64,000 nt of DNA from Oscillospiraceae bacterium (lineage in GTDB: Bacteria; Bacillota; Clostridia; Oscillospirales; Ruminococcaceae). Each line of letters starts with the position of its first letter. Position 1 is the stretch's first letter. The notes under the pieces were generated by a model that worked only from the letters and a program-made list of their open reading frames with translations, was not told the DNA's origin and did no database searches. This document shows positions 25,175 to 34,727 of the stretch, one piece after another. Location of the stretch: contig WQYC01000004.1 of assembly GCA_009781425.1 (NCBI GenBank), forward strand, positions 32,560 to 96,559, read 5' to 3'. The translations under genes and the position numbers were made by a program.

Positions 25175-26617
25175 TTATTCTCCTTTAATTAACGATTTTG
25201 CAACTGAATATAGATATATAGTTTCCTTTTTGTATAGGATTAATGTGGCTATGCATAATAAAATTAAAGAGCAATATCTGATTAATATTATCTCGGTAAA
25301 AATTAAACTGCAAACTGCCGCAATTATAACAATTAATACCGCCGCACCTGTTTTAAAATAGTTGCTTACACATCTGTAATATCGCTCTCCAAAAATGCTC
25401 CTTATGATTAACATCACTACTGCTGATGATGCCGCAGCGATTGCCGCACCTGTAATTCCTATAATCGGCAGCAGGATAAAACATAAAGCTATATTGATTA
25501 AAGTACTGATTGAAAAGGAAACAATATTTAAATATGTTTTCTTTTTTATTTCAACGCCAAGTCCCGTTGTTATTGCGATAGTGTAACAAACCGGCGACAA
25601 AAGCAAAAATGCAAAAAATGGTTTACTCGCTCTGAATTCTGCACCTATCAACAAATATAAAATATCTTGAAACAGGATTATTATAAGTGAAAGAATCGTT
25701 ATTGTAAGAGTAATTATATCATGAACTTTTTTAATTTTTCCCTGTGAATGTTTGTAATTTTCATAAACAAAAGGTATCCAGTAGGTATTAAATGCACTTT
25801 TCAAAACTGAAATCATTGCAACGATTGTTATTGCATTTGTATATATGCCTATAGCAGAAAAGTCAACAAATCTCCTCAAAAAGAATTGCGCAACTGAGTT
25901 ATTCAGCCAAGCCAAGACATCTATCGGCATTAACGGCAAAGCGAATAAAAACAAGGCTTTAATCGTGATTTTATTAATAGTCAACTTATTTGTAAAACAC
26001 TTTTTAAATTGAATAAAGGTGAAGAGTAATGCTGTTATTACTACTCCGACAGTAATTAAAATGATTGCATTCCTATGATTGGGGTTTATTAATGCCGCCG
26101 ATATAAACAGTACTTTACTTGCGAGCGCCCATGATATTACTTGAATTGAATAAAACAAAACTTTTTGAGTCATTCTCATCGACAAATTTAAAAACCTGAA
26201 TAATACACTTGCTATTAATGTCAAAGATAAAGATATCGGTATAAAATATCCTGCTTCACCTGTTATCGTAATCGAGATTTTATCCGCAAATATAAAGATA
26301 AAAAATGAAATAACTATTGAAAATATTAAAGATAATCCGGTGCATATTGTTAAGATGCTTTTGTAATTATTGCCTTCGGGCGGCTCGTTGTGAAAGCGGG
26401 TATATGCCTGGTCTAACCCTAAATATGCCACCATACAGAACAGACTTAAAAAAGTATTAAATAAATTAATTTTTCCAACTTCTTCAGGTATAAACAATCT
26501 TGTAATTATAAGTGTTGCGATAATAGCCAATATTGCGCTTATCCATGTAGAAACAGAAAAACCGGCAAGCTTTTTTATAAATTCTTTTGCTGAAACTCCA
26601 TTAGGTTTTCTTTCCAC
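25175..26617 (-). CDS. Wzx-type oligosaccharide flippase
   Basis: 480 residues with about 12-14 predicted membrane helices; N-terminal FSVSTWISAILAIIATLIIT typical of the MATE-like polysaccharide exporter family. Expected to flip the lipid-linked repeat unit outward. AT-rich, like the rest of the central cluster (25-35 kb), unlike the flanking nucleotide-sugar genes, which suggests a transferred polymer-specific core. Confidence 0.88.
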   Translation of the reverse strand: MERKPNGVSAKEFIKKLAGFSVSTWISAILAIIATLIITRLFIPEEVGKINLFNTFLSLFCMVAYLGLDQAYTRFHNEPPEGNNYKSILTICTGLSLIFSIVISFFIFIFADKISITITGEAGYFIPISLSLTLIASVLFRFLNLSMRMTQKVLFYSIQVISWALASKVLFISAALINPNHRNAIILITVGVVITALLFTFIQFKKCFTNKLTINKITIKALFLFALPLMPIDVLAWLNNSVAQFFLRRFVDFSAIGIYTNAITIVAMISVLKSAFNTYWIPFVYENYKHSQGKIKKVHDIITLTITILSLIIILFQDILYLLIGAEFRASKPFFAFLLLSPVCYTIAITTGLGVEIKKKTYLNIVSFSISTLINIALCFILLPIIGITGAAIAAASSAVVMLIIRSIFGERYYRCVSNYFKTGAAVLIVIIAAVCSLIFTEIILIRYCSLILLCIATLILYKKETIYLYSVAKSLIKGE

Positions 26618-26631
26618 TTTTTGCTCCGTTT

Positions 26632-27951
26632 TTACCTTCCGTTTAATACATAATTCATTATTCTTTTATGATTGTTTTCTCTCGGCAGGAAATAAAATAT
26701 TATGCATATTGCTATAAATCCATGAGAAAGCATTATAGTAAAGAATGACGTGCTTATAAATGTAATTACAGTAGTTACTATTACAGCCGCGAGTAGCTTC
26801 GGATTAATATTTCTGCAGGCGCTTTCAAGTATGCGAAACGCAATCACAATCATTAAAGGCATTATTATCATACCCAGCCAACCTAAGTTAAAATACGCGT
26901 CCGAAAATAAACCATTATTTGCTCCGGTAGCAGGGTTATTAAAATACTCTAAGCCAATAGTGTGAGGAACACCAAGCTCGCTATAAGGCGAATTAAACCC
27001 GATTCGTCTTAATACACCGGCTCTGAAATAATCAAATTCATTTTCAGAGAAAAAATCATAATAGTAAAAATGTAATAAATTAGGGAGATATAACACTCTG
27101 CGTATAAATATACCGGAAATCCGAAAAGTGTTTAATAAATAAAACTCTATTGTCGCAATAAAAGCTGCTAAGCCTAATGCCCAGGCAAATAATTTGTTTA
27201 ATTTATTGCTATAAAAGAAATATCCTGCAATAGATATAAATATTGTAAAGAAAACTGATTTTGAACCATCTATCCAAAACAGCATAAACATCAAGATTAT
27301 TACCCATATTGCTAAAAATCGCTTTTTAAAATATAGCAAATAAATCATTATGCTCGGTAAAACAACTCTTGAGATACTGAAACTATACAGTAAAATCGAA
27401 GGTAAATCATATTCCGCGGTTTCAGCTCTAAAATCATATACTTCAAGTATATTATAAATTATTCTGAAATTCGCAAAGCGAGTCCAAATATAAATTATTA
27501 CCAATGAAAAATATACTATAATCAGATATGTCAGTGTTCTTTTTAATAAAGCTTGCGGAAAATTAAAGGTGAAATGCGGGGTTATATGGTTGTACATGAA
27601 CAACATTAAAAAATACAAAACCCACAGCACTATCATTTTAACGGGAAAATTTATAAAGGCAAATAAAGAGGTTCCCGGGATAAAAGACACTAAGAATAAA
27701 AGTAATATTATTGTATCTGATAAATAATATTTTGTAAATCTCACGGTTTTAAGAAAACATATTGAAAAGAAGATTAAAATAACTAAAGAGAGCATATATC
27801 TGTCAAATGTAAATTTATTTATAAAATCACTATATGCATATATGGGGCTTATTACAAGAGCGTAATTAATATCTAAAAGTGTTCTGTATACGAGTATGCT
27901 TAAAAAAAACAATACTTTATTAAATTTTAATTTTCTGTTTTTTATAAACAT
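26632..27951 (-). CDS. Wzy-type polysaccharide polymerase
   Basis: 439 residues, about 10-12 hydrophobic helices, little sequence conservation as usual for Wzy. The pattern of a large periplasmic/extracellular loop (FFSENEFDYFRAGVLRRIG to GLFSDAYFNLGWLG) and position beside wzx support repeat-unit polymerase. Highly AT-rich. Confidence 0.75.
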   Translation of the reverse strand: MFIKNRKLKFNKVLFFLSILVYRTLLDINYALVISPIYAYSDFINKFTFDRYMLSLVILIFFSICFLKTVRFTKYYLSDTIILLLFLVSFIPGTSLFAFINFPVKMIVLWVLYFLMLFMYNHITPHFTFNFPQALLKRTLTYLIIVYFSLVIIYIWTRFANFRIIYNILEVYDFRAETAEYDLPSILLYSFSISRVVLPSIMIYLLYFKKRFLAIWVIILMFMLFWIDGSKSVFFTIFISIAGYFFYSNKLNKLFAWALGLAAFIATIEFYLLNTFRISGIFIRRVLYLPNLLHFYYYDFFSENEFDYFRAGVLRRIGFNSPYSELGVPHTIGLEYFNNPATGANNGLFSDAYFNLGWLGMIIMPLMIVIAFRILESACRNINPKLLAAVIVTTVITFISTSFFTIMLSHGFIAICIIFYFLPRENNHKRIMNYVLNGR

Positions 27952-27971
27952 AATATTTAACTCACAATATA

Positions 27972-29609
27972 TTATTTTAAATTAAATTTCCCATACCGCT
28001 TTTCTAATATATAAATATTTAAAAGGTGTTTGAAATTTGCTTTTTTATAATTTATAATTTTCTTGTTTCGTATTCCTTTATACAGTAAGACAGTTGCCGC
28101 GCCAAAGTTATTGGGGTCAGCAAGCTTCCTTTTTATCGGAATCCCGGATAAAAAACTAATCCGCGTTAAAACTCCTCCGAGAAAATATTTTAATTTCAGC
28201 TTTAAAACGTTTCCCTTTTTTTTCTTGTTTCTGTCCGCCGGGCGGATAGATTTCATTTTTTTAAACGCTATATCATATTTTAAGCATAAATGCTCAATCA
28301 GATACTCTTCATAAAAGCTTTGATTAGCTCTATACTGCATAGGCAAGCCATACCAAAAATTTAGATAATCATTGTCCCACAAAGGAAGAAGCCATTCAAA
28401 TCCGAAATACCCATGAACGCTGTTTGCATTTAAAAAACATCTTGAGTGTACTCCCGCTGTTTCCATGCAGTCCTTTAAAGTGATATAATTCTGCGTGCTG
28501 TTTAATTCTATATCACACTTTCTTAAATCAGATTCTATTTCATTTTTCAATTCATTTAATATATTTTCGTTTATCTTGAATTGATTAAATAAATTGTCAA
28601 TATATTGACTGCTCATTTTTTCATATGATATTGCCATATTATTTAATTGTTCTTCCGGCAGAACATATACCCCCGAAGGCATATCGCCGCATAAACCGGT
28701 AACAATAACGCTGTTTTCTTTAATCTTTTTTTCTTCTTTAAGCTTTCTCACGGCAATATAATTTTGAAGATAAATAATATAATCATGATTATTCGTAATC
28801 TTAAAAAACTCGTCGTTTTCAGATGTGAATATTGATTTTATATCATCGTCTGTATAGGTAACACAATGCCACTCATAGCCAAGTTTTTCAGCAACCTTTC
28901 TTGATATTTCAACTTCATAGCTATTCAATCCCCCATACGTATAGCAAGTTACATCATTTACTCCTTTTTCTTTAAGCATACAAGCAACCAAGCGGGAATC
29001 ATATCCGCCGCTCAGTGATAATAAAACAGGTCTGCCATTAATAGCTGTAATTAACCTATCGAAAGTCTCGCATAAAACATTTCCTAAAGCAGAAATTGCA
29101 TCTGCCTTGTTTATTTCAACCACATTCGCAATATGGCGATAATAGTATTCATGCTGCACTGAATCACCATTAATGAATAATACCTGTCCTACATTAAGTT
29201 GCTTTATATCGTTATAAACAGTATTATTTAACAAGGTAAACTGGGAATATAAGAGTGATGTTAAATTTTTTTTATTTATGTTACCAACAGGAATATTTAA
29301 TTTTTCTCGGATTGTTTCAGCGGAGTCGGAAATAGCTTTCCCATCAGAGGAAAAGTAAATCGGCATCGAACGCGCACGGTCTACCGCGCTCCACAATTCA
29401 TCGTCTTTTTTTATTATTATTGCAAAACATCCGCATATTTTTCTCACAGAATCAATAAAATCATCATAATTACTAAGTGAGGATAAATATTTAACAGCCG
29501 ATTCATCTCTATATAGTATTTTATTTAAAATAAAATATCCTTTAAAAAATATATTATTACTGATAGTCCATTTATATCCATAATTATTGACACAATAAAC
29601 TTCTGTCAT
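27972..29609 (-). CDS. Asparagine-synthase-like amidotransferase lacking the glutaminase Cys
   Basis: 545 residues. A degenerate N-terminal glutaminase-like domain (KICGCFAIIIKKDDELWSAV) is followed by an ATP-pyrophosphatase domain with LLSLSGGYDSRLVACMLKE and TYGGLNSYEVEISRKVAEKL. A functional AsnB has Cys at position 2; here the start is MTEVYC and no processed Cys2 exists, so it likely uses free ammonia or is regulatory. In polysaccharide clusters such proteins are proposed to amidate uronic acids, which would fit the uronic-acid pathway here; that role is inference. Confidence 0.75.
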   Translation of the reverse strand: MTEVYCVNNYGYKWTISNNIFFKGYFILNKILYRDESAVKYLSSLSNYDDFIDSVRKICGCFAIIIKKDDELWSAVDRARSMPIYFSSDGKAISDSAETIREKLNIPVGNINKKNLTSLLYSQFTLLNNTVYNDIKQLNVGQVLFINGDSVQHEYYYRHIANVVEINKADAISALGNVLCETFDRLITAINGRPVLLSLSGGYDSRLVACMLKEKGVNDVTCYTYGGLNSYEVEISRKVAEKLGYEWHCVTYTDDDIKSIFTSENDEFFKITNNHDYIIYLQNYIAVRKLKEEKKIKENSVIVTGLCGDMPSGVYVLPEEQLNNMAISYEKMSSQYIDNLFNQFKINENILNELKNEIESDLRKCDIELNSTQNYITLKDCMETAGVHSRCFLNANSVHGYFGFEWLLPLWDNDYLNFWYGLPMQYRANQSFYEEYLIEHLCLKYDIAFKKMKSIRPADRNKKKKGNVLKLKLKYFLGGVLTRISFLSGIPIKRKLADPNNFGAATVLLYKGIRNKKIINYKKANFKHLLNIYILEKRYGKFNLK

Positions 29610-29625
29610 TTTAATTCCTCTCTGC

Positions 29626-30726
29626 TTATAAAGCTTTATATAACTCTATCAACTTCTTCTCCTCAATACCCCAGTTGAACTCCTCTAAAATAGCTCGTCT
29701 GCCGTTTTGCCCCATTTCTCTTGCGACTTCGGGATTATCGAGTAAATAATTAATTGCGGCTGATATTTCTTCTGTATTATTTGGATTTACGCAAATTCCG
29801 CAGTTATATTTGTCAATAATTTCTTTCCACAAAACGAAGTCAGTACAAATCACCGGCAACGCCTCAGACATATATTCAAATAGTTTTGTGTTTCCTAACG
29901 TGCCGTTTTTATAATCAGTATTCCCGCTGTACATCAATACTGCCATGCCGATTGATGATTTATTAAAGCTCTCCCTTACTTCTTCAAATGGTATTTTCCC
30001 TAAATACTCAACCGACTTCCATTCCGGCTGACTTCTTAATTCTTCTAAATATTTTTCACTTCCCAAACCCAATAAAACATATTTTACATCGTTGCAATTC
30101 TCTAACGATTTAATTATAAAATGATGACACCACTGATTAGTTATCCCGCCTGCATATATTATATTTCTTGACACTGTATATGTCTTTATTTCATCATGAG
30201 TATTAATGATAGGAGAGTTAGAAATTATATATGTGTTTTTATTTAGCTTTACCAGCTTATCATATATGTGCGGTGTCACTGTTATAACTGCATCGTATTT
30301 TTTGATAATAATTTTATAGTATATCTTAAAAATAAAATATAACAAGCGTCTTAAAAACATCGGCATATATGACTTATCTAAAATTGAATCTATCAAATCT
30401 TCATGACTGTCGAAAATAACTTTTTTGCCCTTTTTTTTCAGCTTCAGCGCATACGGCAGAAGCTCCGGGTCGTGTATCTGATATATATCAGCGTTGATTT
30501 CGAGAGCCTTTTTATAAACAGATTTTGCGCCTTGGGTCATGCGCTTTAATCTGCCACCCGTGACTTTAGGAACACCTACGATTTTTACTCCATTAGCCTC
30601 ATAACTCTCGCCCTGCGCAACTAAATATATATCATAACCCGCCTTAGCTAATGATGTGCACTGCTTATGAAATATTCTTACATCATTGCTTTTGTGTGCG
30701 GATGTCATATGGCATATTTTAATCAT
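29626..30726 (-). CDS. GT4-family glycosyltransferase
   Basis: 366 residues with a GT-B fold: N-terminal CHMTSAHKSNDVRIFHKQC, IHDPELLPYALKLKKKGKKV, then a C-terminal donor-site segment NGTLGNTKLFEYMSEALPVI with its E-x7-E-like pattern. Donor and acceptor unknown; assembles the repeat unit on the lipid carrier. Confidence 0.85.
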   Translation of the reverse strand: MIKICHMTSAHKSNDVRIFHKQCTSLAKAGYDIYLVAQGESYEANGVKIVGVPKVTGGRLKRMTQGAKSVYKKALEINADIYQIHDPELLPYALKLKKKGKKVIFDSHEDLIDSILDKSYMPMFLRRLLYFIFKIYYKIIIKKYDAVITVTPHIYDKLVKLNKNTYIISNSPIINTHDEIKTYTVSRNIIYAGGITNQWCHHFIIKSLENCNDVKYVLLGLGSEKYLEELRSQPEWKSVEYLGKIPFEEVRESFNKSSIGMAVLMYSGNTDYKNGTLGNTKLFEYMSEALPVICTDFVLWKEIIDKYNCGICVNPNNTEEISAAINYLLDNPEVAREMGQNGRRAILEEFNWGIEEKKLIELYKAL

Positions 30727-30742
30727 TTGAGTCCTCTTGATT

Positions 30743-32380
30743 TTATTTTTGATTTATCATATATTCTGTTCGGATAATATAGTCATGCAGAGAAATTGTA
30801 TTTTCAAAGCACCTTATATCTGACAACATAATTTTTATGTCATGCAAATCTTCTTGATTTGTATAGAATCTGAGCTGCATTTTTTCCATGTCATCCAATA
30901 TTTCGTTTGTTTCCATAAACCCGGCAATATTAAATATTTGTAAATTTTTGCCGGGTAGAATTTCCGGTAAACTCCTAAATGCGCCGATACCTTTACTGTC
31001 ATAAATCATGATACCGAGAAATATAGCTTTATCGCTGAAGTTTTCAATCTCAATTGTATAGTATTGACTTATGCTCAATTTTTTTGTATCTGTCATATTC
31101 GCCCACACAGAGCCCCACAACGCGTCGCTCGTCTCGGAATTTAATATTAAATATCCTTCATCGCTGAGCGTAAAATCATCATCAGCAGAAAAATCAAATG
31201 TAAGAGGGGAGGGGAGAGTAGTTTCATGCTGAGATAATAATATAATTTCGCCTTGCCCTATTTGATGTCTTCTTATTCCGCTTGCGCCGGTAAAATACTT
31301 AACGTATTTCGCTTCGCTTGAAACCGTTCCGGTATACGCGCCGTTTTCGTATATGTTATTAGAAAGAACGTCATCCATTCTATAGATTAATTCATCCTTC
31401 TCATTATAGAATTCAATATCAACGTTTTTCAAATCTATCATATACGGGTGCGGTGCTTGGTGGCGCAGCCATGTAAAATCAAGCATATTATCTTCGGCTT
31501 CTATTGCATATATAGGCTTCAATATGCCGAAGGTTCTCCTTCTGTCATCTAATTCAACAGCCACCCACTTGAAGAATTCTTCATCAACAACCTCGTTGAA
31601 AAAATCAAGCCTCATAAGTTCAATCAGTGAACCGAAGCAAGCATCTTCAATGTAGGGCTTTATAGCTTGATTTATCACTAACGGGTTGAGCTGATAATAA
31701 TACCAATTTCTTTCATTGTTTTTATATAAAGATATTTTTTCTTCGTATAATAAAAGCTGCTCCAAGACTAAATCGCGCAATTCTTCATTTTCCAAATATG
31801 CGGCAATGTATGCAGTTGCACAAGCTCCGTACATAGAACCATTTAAAACAAACCAAGCATCTTCCTCAGTAACATTCTGCCAGGCATACTCTAACAGCCA
31901 GCGTTTGCCGTCTGCATATATAATATATCCTCCGTCCTTCGCTTCTTTCAAGAGAAAAGGAATTAAATCTTCCAAAAAGTCTTTGTATTTTTCATCTCCC
32001 GTGATTTCATATGCCAGTATCATAGCCACACCAATAGTAGGTGCGTCCATGCTTGTAGTCCAACCGAATTCTAACGCGCCGAATTCAGGGCGCGGAAAGC
32101 TCCCGTGCCTGCGATATGTGTCCATAAGCCTATTTAGAGCATCCTCTATGTCAGAACAAAATTCACGATTCAAAACTAAATCAAAAATTATCCTTCCTGC
32201 CCATACATGATAATGAGTATAGTCCAGTCCGTTTTCCTGTAAATGTAAAAAAGCGTCATCAAAACTATTTGAATCGCTGTAAAAAGCTTTTAATATATCA
32301 TTATTCCAGGCAAACGGATGCTCTTCGCTGTCTTTTGCGCAGCCGCTAAACAATAGAATTAATAATGCAAAGAAAAACAA
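30743..32380 (-). CDS. Lipoprotein with an alpha/alpha-toroid domain (possible C5-epimerase-like)
   Basis: 545 residues. Signal peptide MFFFALLILLFSGCAKD with the lipobox Cys at residue 14, so membrane-anchored outside. The first 270 residues are helical repeats with DAFLHLQENGLDYTHYHVW, EFGWTTSMDAPTIGVAMIL and EEDAWFVLNGSMYGACATAY, reminiscent of D-glucuronyl C5-epimerase/heparinase-type barrels. The rest is beta-rich. In a cluster with uronic acid synthesis, epimerisation or trimming of the polymer after export is possible. The assignment is tentative. Confidence 0.55.
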   Translation of the reverse strand: MFFFALLILLFSGCAKDSEEHPFAWNNDILKAFYSDSNSFDDAFLHLQENGLDYTHYHVWAGRIIFDLVLNREFCSDIEDALNRLMDTYRRHGSFPRPEFGALEFGWTTSMDAPTIGVAMILAYEITGDEKYKDFLEDLIPFLLKEAKDGGYIIYADGKRWLLEYAWQNVTEEDAWFVLNGSMYGACATAYIAAYLENEELRDLVLEQLLLYEEKISLYKNNERNWYYYQLNPLVINQAIKPYIEDACFGSLIELMRLDFFNEVVDEEFFKWVAVELDDRRRTFGILKPIYAIEAEDNMLDFTWLRHQAPHPYMIDLKNVDIEFYNEKDELIYRMDDVLSNNIYENGAYTGTVSSEAKYVKYFTGASGIRRHQIGQGEIILLSQHETTLPSPLTFDFSADDDFTLSDEGYLILNSETSDALWGSVWANMTDTKKLSISQYYTIEIENFSDKAIFLGIMIYDSKGIGAFRSLPEILPGKNLQIFNIAGFMETNEILDDMEKMQLRFYTNQEDLHDIKIMLSDIRCFENTISLHDYIIRTEYMINQK

Positions 32381-32409
32381 TATAAATATTTTTATTATAA
32401 TATCCTCCC

Positions 32410-33486
32410 TTATCCAACAGAATTAATAATACTAACAATCTTTTCACACGCTTTTCCGTCACCGAAAGGCTCGTAACTGTTTTTCCATTCAGGCTTTACA
32501 TTCAATTTAGCTAAAATATCATCTTTTTGCGGCGACGCAAGCTGATTGCAATTTCCTGCCATTGTTTCAGGCCACGCGATATAATTAAACACAGTCACAC
32601 ACTGTTTTTTTGCGAAGAACGCCTCGCGCTGTACCCCTCCCGAATCAGTTACAACTTTTGTGCAGTTTGAAACAAGATATATCGAGGTTAAATACGATAC
32701 AGGCAAAGTTAAAATGATGTTTTTAAAATTATTTTTTTTGCATATAGAATATATTTTTTCCTTGTTACGCGGATGAACGGGATATATAGTTTTATACTCC
32801 AAGCTGTTCATTGCTGACAGTATTTCAAACAACTTGTCCTCTGATTCATTCTCGGGTCTGTGACAGGTTAAATAATAATAATTTTCCGGTATAGTAATTT
32901 TTTCATTGTCAAAGTCAAATGCGTTTATATTCGATTTGTATTCATTTAATCTGCCGCGGTAAAAGCAGAATGCGTCATACATAGGGTCACCGACGAGATA
33001 TACATTTTTTGTTTGCCCTTCTGCTTTTAAAAATTCAACTGCGGATTCAACACAGCAGAATAAAAACGCGGATACTTTATCAGTCAGTATTCTATTGACT
33101 TCCTCGGGATTTGAAAGCGTGCCGAGCCTGTTCCCTGCTTCCACGTGACAAATTGGAATATGCAGCTTTACTGCCGCGATTGCTCCCGCTAATGTAGAGT
33201 TGGTATCGCCATATAAAACTACCATATCAGGTTTTTCTTTAATTAAAACTTCTTCGATTTTTATAAGCATTTCCCCGGTCATTTTTCCGTGACCGCCGCC
33301 TGAAATTCCTAAGTTATAATCAGGCTTCGGGATTTGCAATTCCTCAAAAAATATATCAGACATATTTGCGTCATAATGCTGCCCGGTGTGTATTAAAATT
33401 TCAATGTGCTCTTTTCGCAGAACGCGCGAAAGTGCCGCCGCCTTAATGAATTGCGGTCTTGCGCCTACAATTGTACATATTTTCAT
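32410..33486 (-). CDS. UDP-N-acetylglucosamine 2-epimerase family (WecB/WbpI-like)
   Basis: 358 residues. TIVGARPQFIKAAALSRVLR, HTGQHYDANMSDIFFEEL, HVEAGNRLG, TCHRPENE and VTDSGGVQREAFF, all hallmark motifs. Either UDP-GlcNAc to UDP-ManNAc, or by context (WbpI) the C2 epimerisation of the diacetamido uronic acid. Overlaps the downstream end of the next GT gene by ATGA-type spacing. Confidence 0.92.
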   Translation of the reverse strand: MKICTIVGARPQFIKAAALSRVLRKEHIEILIHTGQHYDANMSDIFFEELQIPKPDYNLGISGGGHGKMTGEMLIKIEEVLIKEKPDMVVLYGDTNSTLAGAIAAVKLHIPICHVEAGNRLGTLSNPEEVNRILTDKVSAFLFCCVESAVEFLKAEGQTKNVYLVGDPMYDAFCFYRGRLNEYKSNINAFDFDNEKITIPENYYYLTCHRPENESEDKLFEILSAMNSLEYKTIYPVHPRNKEKIYSICKKNNFKNIILTLPVSYLTSIYLVSNCTKVVTDSGGVQREAFFAKKQCVTVFNYIAWPETMAGNCNQLASPQKDDILAKLNVKPEWKNSYEPFGDGKACEKIVSIINSVG

Positions 33487-34727
33487 AGCTCTATTACCTC
33501 AATCAATTTATCCGTCAGCACCTTAAAATCATATTTATCCGCTGTCCGCCTTGCATTATGGCACATCTCGTCGTATATATTTCTTTGCTCAGTGAATATA
33601 TTATAAAAATCAAGAACCATGCCTTTTATATTTTCGACAGTTTGTTCTTCCAAACATTTCCCTGAATTTGATTCTAAAATAATATCATAACCAGTTTTTA
33701 TCGTGCGTAAAATAGGCTTCCCGCTTGCCAAATAATCGAATGTTTTATTCTCGCTACTGCCAAATCTCATTATATTTGTCTGCTTACAATGGATTAAATT
33801 CAAATCCGATTTTGACAAAATATAAGGAATATATTTCTTCTCAACGTGCCCTTTAAACACTATGTTTGTAAGCCCTTCGGATTCAACATAGCTTCTTAGC
33901 TCCTCAAGCTCGTTACCGCCGCCCCAAATCAGGAATTTTATGTTGCTGTTTTCCCTGAGTTCCTTTGCTGTATCCGCGATAATTCTTAGATTATTTACTC
34001 TCCGAACAGAGCCTGTATATACAACCTTGAAAATACTATCATTATCTAAATCTTCGTCTTCGATTTTATAATTTTTTCTGTTATAATCAAAAGCCTCAAG
34101 GTCAACACCATTGTTAATATAAAAGCATTTTTCTTTCGGAATAACGTTCTGCCAACCCTGCTCAATTATATAATCATATCCGCCCTGCATGGTGAAAATA
34201 ATTTTATCTACTTTCTTATAAATCCACTTCTCACCCGCTTGTAACAGCTTTCCGAAAAAGCTGTTTTTCCTCAGCGAACCATACTCAAAAATAGACTCCG
34301 GCCATAAATCACGAATTTCGCAGATACATGGGATTTTATATTTTTTCGCGATTTTTATCCCTGCAATTACAGTGAGAGGGTGCGCACTGGAAGCTAATAT
34401 AACATCGGGCTTGCCATTTTCTTTTTCATACGATTTTGTTACAGGGAATAAATTTCTGTAAAAGCTGTACATATTAAAAATTCTGCTCAGTTTATTCTTT
34501 TTGTATTCTGCAGTTTTAATAAACACAAACGGTATTTTATCTTCCTGATGAATTAAATACTGAGCTTTGTTTTTAATCAAATTCTCATTTGAATAATGAA
34601 GATAAGCCGACGAAAAAACCGTACTTTTATATCCGCGCTCTCGCAAAAATTTCGCGAAATGATATGGGCGCGTTAGTCCGCTCATTGTTGGCGGGGAACC
34701 ATAATGATGAAATATCCATATGTTCAT
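33483..34727 (-). CDS. GT4-family glycosyltransferase (WbuB-like)
   Basis: 414 residues. N-terminal WIFHHYGSPPTMSGLTRPYHF, ILASSAHPLTVIAGIKIAK, CEIRDLWPESIFEYG and the donor motif FGSSENKTFDYLASGKPIL. This is typical of WbuB-type transferases adding N-acetylated amino sugars. Coupled by 4-base overlaps to both neighbours. Confidence 0.88.
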   Translation of the reverse strand: MNIWIFHHYGSPPTMSGLTRPYHFAKFLRERGYKSTVFSSAYLHYSNENLIKNKAQYLIHQEDKIPFVFIKTAEYKKNKLSRIFNMYSFYRNLFPVTKSYEKENGKPDVILASSAHPLTVIAGIKIAKKYKIPCICEIRDLWPESIFEYGSLRKNSFFGKLLQAGEKWIYKKVDKIIFTMQGGYDYIIEQGWQNVIPKEKCFYINNGVDLEAFDYNRKNYKIEDEDLDNDSIFKVVYTGSVRRVNNLRIIADTAKELRENSNIKFLIWGGGNELEELRSYVESEGLTNIVFKGHVEKKYIPYILSKSDLNLIHCKQTNIMRFGSSENKTFDYLASGKPILRTIKTGYDIILESNSGKCLEEQTVENIKGMVLDFYNIFTEQRNIYDEMCHNARRTADKYDFKVLTDKLIEVIEL

